A stretch of 7,794 nt of DNA from Verrucomicrobiales bacterium. GTDB lineage: Bacteria; Verrucomicrobiota; Verrucomicrobiia; Limisphaerales; JAFMIX01. The notes below the pieces were generated by a model. That model was not told the origin of the DNA. It saw only the letters and a program-made list of their open reading frames with translations, and did not search any database. Below, one piece after another: positions 5,708 through 7,794 of the stretch; position 1 is the stretch's first letter; each line of letters begins with the position of its first letter. The stretch lies in contig JAFMIX010000096.1 of the NCBI GenBank assembly GCA_017853785.1, positions 1 through 7,794 on the forward strand. The letters are read 5' to 3'. The position numbers and the translations under genes were made by a program.

Positions 5708-6616
5708 TCAAACCCGCACGCTGCTGGTGACCTCGCGCACATCCACAATCTGCTTTCGGGCCATGTAATCACGGATGCCGGCAATGATAAACAACGACGT
5801 CTGCGGCTCGTAAAAATTCGCCGTTCCAACCGCCACCGCCGTCGCTCCCGCCATCATGAATTCGATGGCATCCGCCGCGTTCTGGATGCCACCCATGCCG
5901 ATGATGGGAATCTTCACCGCCTTCGCCGCCTCCCAGACGAGTTTGATGGCAATGGGCTTGATAGCCGGTCCGGTGAGGCCGCCGGTGAGGTTGGCGAGTT
6001 TGGGTCGGCGCGTCTCGATGTCGATTGCCATCGCGGGAAAACTGTTCGTGACCGCGAGCGCGTCGCTGCCGGCGTCCTCCGCAGCTTTGGCCAGGGGCGC
6101 GATGCTAGGCACATTCGGACTCATCTTCGTGATGAGCGGCAACGTCGTGGCCGCACGGCACGCGGCGACCACTTGAGCGAGCAGCTTCGGGTCCGTGCCA
6201 AACTGCGCACCGCCTTCTTTGATGTTCGGGCAGGAGACATTGAGTTCCAGCGCCCCCACGCCGCCGAGCGCGTCAAAACGGCGCGCAACCTCGGCGTATT
6301 CCTCCACGGTCGTGCCCCAGATGTTGATGATGGTTGGAACTTTCAGTTCGCGCAGAAACGGCCAATACTTCTTGATGAAGCCGTCCACGCCCGGCCCTTG
6401 CAGGCCGATGGCGTTGAGCATCCCGCTCGTGACTTCCGCCGTGCGGGGCGTCGGGTTGCCCGGAACCGGATTCAGGCGGATGCCCTTGACCGTGACCGCG
6501 CCGAGTTGGTTCAAGTCAATGAGGCGGGCATATTCCGCACCGTAACCGAACGTGCCGGAAGCCACCGTCACCGGGTTCTGCATCGTGAGCTTGCCGATTT
6601 TGACGGATAAATTCAT
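5708..6616 (-). CDS. pyrD: Dihydroorotate dehydrogenase class 1B, catalytic subunit
   Basis: PyrD (PyrDB type) is the FMN subunit that oxidises dihydroorotate to orotate in de novo pyrimidine synthesis. It passes electrons to PyrK and then NAD+. From ATG 6616 the protein is 302 residues, normal for this class. Visible landmarks are NPVTVASGTFGYG near the start (14-26), the substrate loop TSGMLNAIGLQGPGVDGF (63-80), and the active-site segment LELNVSCPNIKEGG (123-136) with catalytic Cys129, diagnostic of class 1B. Phosphate/FMN-binding segments follow: TGGLTGPAIKPIA (211-223), PIIGMGGIQNAADAIEF (237-253) and a terminal GATAVAVGTANF. A longer reading frame from 6745 adds 43 residues overlapping pyrK and is rejected: ATG 6616 has a strong ribosome site and overlaps the pyrK stop as ATGA. 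The adjacent PyrK subunit confirms the class. Confidence 0.97.
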   Translation of the reverse strand: MNLSVKIGKLTMQNPVTVASGTFGYGAEYARLIDLNQLGAVTVKGIRLNPVPGNPTPRTAEVTSGMLNAIGLQGPGVDGFIKKYWPFLRELKVPTIINIWGTTVEEYAEVARRFDALGGVGALELNVSCPNIKEGGAQFGTDPKLLAQVVAACRAATTLPLITKMSPNVPSIAPLAKAAEDAGSDALAVTNSFPAMAIDIETRRPKLANLTGGLTGPAIKPIAIKLVWEAAKAVKIPIIGMGGIQNAADAIEFMMAGATAVAVGTANFYEPQTSLFIIAGIRDYMARKQIVDVREVTSSVRV

Positions 6617-7398
6617 TTCGCCACCTCCCAGGCAATTGACCGCGAGTCGAATACGGGGCCTTCGGTGCAGGTCCGCTGATATTCCCAGCCGTCGCCGGCT
6701 TTCACTTTGATGACGCAGGTCAGGCAGGTGCCGACGCCGCAGCACATGTGCTCATCCATCGAAAGTTCGCAGGCAACAGCGATATCCTCCGCGATTTTGC
6801 CGACAGCTTCGAGCATCGGCGTCGGGCCGCACGCGAACAACTTGCGCCCGACTGCACTCCGCTTCAGCTCCGCCAACAATGGCTGCGTGACCAACCCCTT
6901 CTCGCCGTGGCTGCCATCCTCGGTCGCCACGCGAACCTCCCAGCCAATGGCAGCAAAATCTTTCTCGCACAAAATGTCCACGCGCCGCCGGCCGCCGACG
7001 AAGACGATGCCCGTTTGCGGCGAACGTTGCGCGAGGAGGAACATTGCGGCCATGCCGTAACCGCCCGCCACGAGCAAGGGCGTCTCCCCGCCCGCCGCCG
7101 GCACGGTGAAGCCGTGGCCGAGCGGCGCGATGACGCTCAATTCCTCGCCCGCCCGCATCCGGGAGAGGACTTCCGTGCCCTTGCCGACGTTCTTGTAGAG
7201 GATGGAAAACGTGTCGCCCGCGACCTGGAAGATGCTGAAGGGCCGGCGCAGCAGCGCATCCTTGAGCGGGAGAATGCGGACGTGCGCGAATTGGCCGGGC
7301 TGGATCAGCGGCGTGATTTGCGGCGCGCGGACGACCAGCCGGAAATATTGGTCGGTGTCGCGTTCGTTGGAGACGATGGTGACAGTTTGTTCGAGCAT
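6613..7398 (-). CDS. pyrK: Dihydroorotate dehydrogenase electron-transfer subunit
   Basis: PyrK carries FAD and a [2Fe-2S] cluster and relays electrons from PyrD to NAD+, forming a PyrD2PyrK2 heterotetramer. From ATG 7398 the product has 261 residues, typical for the family. The flavin-binding RRPFSIF is at 51-57, a nucleotide-binding LLVAGGYGMA at 108-117 and ACGPTPML at 189-196. The cluster ligands are the CGVGTCLTC run with Cys220, Cys225 and Cys228, plus Cys244 (RTC); Cys219 next to the first ligand is an extra. An alternative TTG start at 7410 would fall in the predicted -10 box, upstream of the transcript start, so ATG 7398 is chosen. Its TGA overlaps the pyrD ATG by four bases. No Shine-Dalgarno site precedes pyrK, unlike pyrD. 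Confidence 0.96.
   Translation of the reverse strand: MLEQTVTIVSNERDTDQYFRLVVRAPQITPLIQPGQFAHVRILPLKDALLRRPFSIFQVAGDTFSILYKNVGKGTEVLSRMRAGEELSVIAPLGHGFTVPAAGGETPLLVAGGYGMAAMFLLAQRSPQTGIVFVGGRRRVDILCEKDFAAIGWEVRVATEDGSHGEKGLVTQPLLAELKRSAVGRKLFACGPTPMLEAVGKIAEDIAVACELSMDEHMCCGVGTCLTCVIKVKAGDGWEYQRTCTEGPVFDSRSIAWEVAK
6623..6628 (-). promoter_or_regulatory. Strong Shine-Dalgarno site of pyrD
   Basis: On the minus strand GGAGGT, within GGGAGGTGG, sits 6 bases before the pyrD ATG at 6616, inside the last codons of pyrK. It is the only near-perfect ribosome-binding site I find in the window and fixes the pyrD start. It also shows that this genome does use Shine-Dalgarno initiation for internal operon genes, in contrast to the promoter-proximal genes. 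Confidence 0.85.
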
Positions 7399-7409
7399 TG
7401 TCGAAAGCA

Positions 7410-7438
7410 AGAATGGTGGGCGATGCCAGACCTGTCAA
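7410..7438 (-). promoter_or_regulatory. Promoter of pyrK-pyrD
   Basis: On the minus strand a perfect -35 hexamer TTGACA (7438-7433) is followed after exactly 17 bases by CATTCT (7415-7410). The -10 box ends 11 bases before ATG 7398, so the predicted leader is about 4-5 bases, too short for a ribosome-binding site or a PyrR/attenuator structure. The -35 box contains the stop codon of the upstream VanZ-family gene (7437-7435). The -10 match is only three of six, so confidence is moderate. Confidence 0.55.
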
Positions 7439-7794
7439 CTTTCAGCAACGTGCAGTTTGTGGTGGAAGCACAAGACCAGCAGCACACCGAACGCTGCGCC
7501 AAGGGTGTTCGTCAACAGGTCGGTGAGCGACGAGATGCGGCCCGGCAGCCACGCTTGGATGATTTCAATCACGCAGCTGACGACGGCGGCGGCGAAAATC
7601 ACGCGGAGCGAGTGCCGCAATTTCTCCCGGCGCGAGCCCCACTGACGAGAGAGAAAAAAGCAGAAACCGAACGGCACAAAGCCGAGCCCGTTCACGATTA
7701 TGTCGGAGTAGTTCAGCCGGCGGGAGGCCAAATCGTTCCATGGAGCGATCAGCCACTCCCGATGCAGCGGCTCGAAGTAGGAGGGGATGAAGAG
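7435..7794 (-). CDS. VanZ-family membrane protein (5' end beyond window)
   Basis: The frame is open to the right edge, showing 119 C-terminal residues. A TTG at 7731 could be mistaken for a start, but the 21 codons before it (beginning LFIPSYFEPLHREW) fit the family and read straight in from the edge. The sequence has a loop rich in aromatics, then the transmembrane segment DIIVNGLGFVPFGFCFFLS. A second segment, VIFAAAVVSCVIEIIQAWLP, carries the conserved Glu and Gln. Next comes GRISSLTDLLTNTLGAAFG and a last hydrophobic stretch. The N-P-G, E-x-x-Q and R-x-x-S-x-x-D-x-x-x-N positions are VanZ-like hallmarks. VanZ of enterococci gives low teicoplanin resistance, but most homologues have no known role, so resistance should not be inferred. 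The gene ends within the pyrK promoter. Confidence 0.88.
   Translation of the reverse strand, partial: LFIPSYFEPLHREWLIAPWNDLASRRLNYSDIIVNGLGFVPFGFCFFLSRQWGSRREKLRHSLRVIFAAAVVSCVIEIIQAWLPGRISSLTDLLTNTLGAAFGVLLVLCFHHKLHVAES

Noticed and set aside
5700..5716. T-arm-like sequence CGGTTCAAACCCG near the pyrD stop, 75 bases after tRNA-Gly
   Set aside because: It resembles a tRNA T-loop and could suggest a tRNA remnant or attachment site. No acceptor stem, anticodon arm or CCA goes with it, and it lies across the pyrD stop codon, so it is probably chance.
5576..6610. 344-residue open frame starting in the tRNA and running antisense to pyrD
   Set aside because: Begins inside tRNA-Gly and is Arg/His-rich. 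The opposite strand is a complete class 1B dihydroorotate dehydrogenase.

Overview
The window is about 7.8 kb of gene-dense, GC-rich bacterial chromosome. It holds eight protein-coding genes, two of them cut by the window edges, and one tRNA gene. I see no insertion sequence, phage gene, CRISPR array, toxin-antitoxin pair or recognisable defence system. Gene content is mostly housekeeping. Three things suggest a member of the PVC group, most likely Verrucomicrobiota near Limisphaerales/Pedosphaeraceae: an anchored LysM protein with a 'LRAIGCPEQTIRDII'-type N-terminal segment, the AECTVGNHIYH variant of a YbgC-like thioesterase, and promoter-proximal genes without Shine-Dalgarno sites. This placement rests on remembered family patterns, not a search, and is only moderately certain.

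Layout from left to right. (1) Positions 1-1864, minus strand: purM (purine biosynthesis), followed with a 1-base stop/start overlap by a membrane-anchored alpha/beta hydrolase that runs off the left edge. (2) Positions 2031-3320, plus strand: a 429-residue anchored LysM protein, divergent from purM. (3) Positions 3324-4948, minus strand: a conserved-looking 84-residue protein and mnmE (tRNA wobble-uridine modification GTPase). MnmE converges on the LysM gene with only 3 bases between the stop codons. (4) Positions 5050-5472, plus strand: a hot-dog acyl-CoA thioesterase, divergent from the 84-residue gene. It is followed by tRNA-Gly(CCC) with encoded CCA at 5552-5625. (5) Positions 5708-7398, minus strand: pyrK-pyrD, the two subunits of an NAD-dependent class 1B dihydroorotate dehydrogenase, coupled by an ATGA overlap. 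(6) Positions 7435-7794, minus strand: the C-terminal part of a VanZ-family membrane protein running off the right edge. Its stop codon lies inside the pyrK -35 box.

The genes supply purine synthesis (PurM makes AIR), pyrimidine synthesis (PyrK/PyrD oxidise dihydroorotate to orotate), tRNA modification and decoding (MnmE, tRNA-Gly), acyl-CoA hydrolysis and envelope functions (LysM protein, VanZ protein, hydrolase). They do not form one pathway. They form several short divergent and convergent transcription units.

The points most worth a second look are: a heptanucleotide tandem repeat inserted in frame in purM; a recurring pattern of -10-like hexamers only 6-11 bases before start codons with no Shine-Dalgarno site, which suggests leaderless or near-leaderless mRNAs; a thioesterase lacking the canonical catalytic aspartate; and two uncharacterised proteins tightly coupled to housekeeping genes. 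I found no convincing new multi-gene system here.
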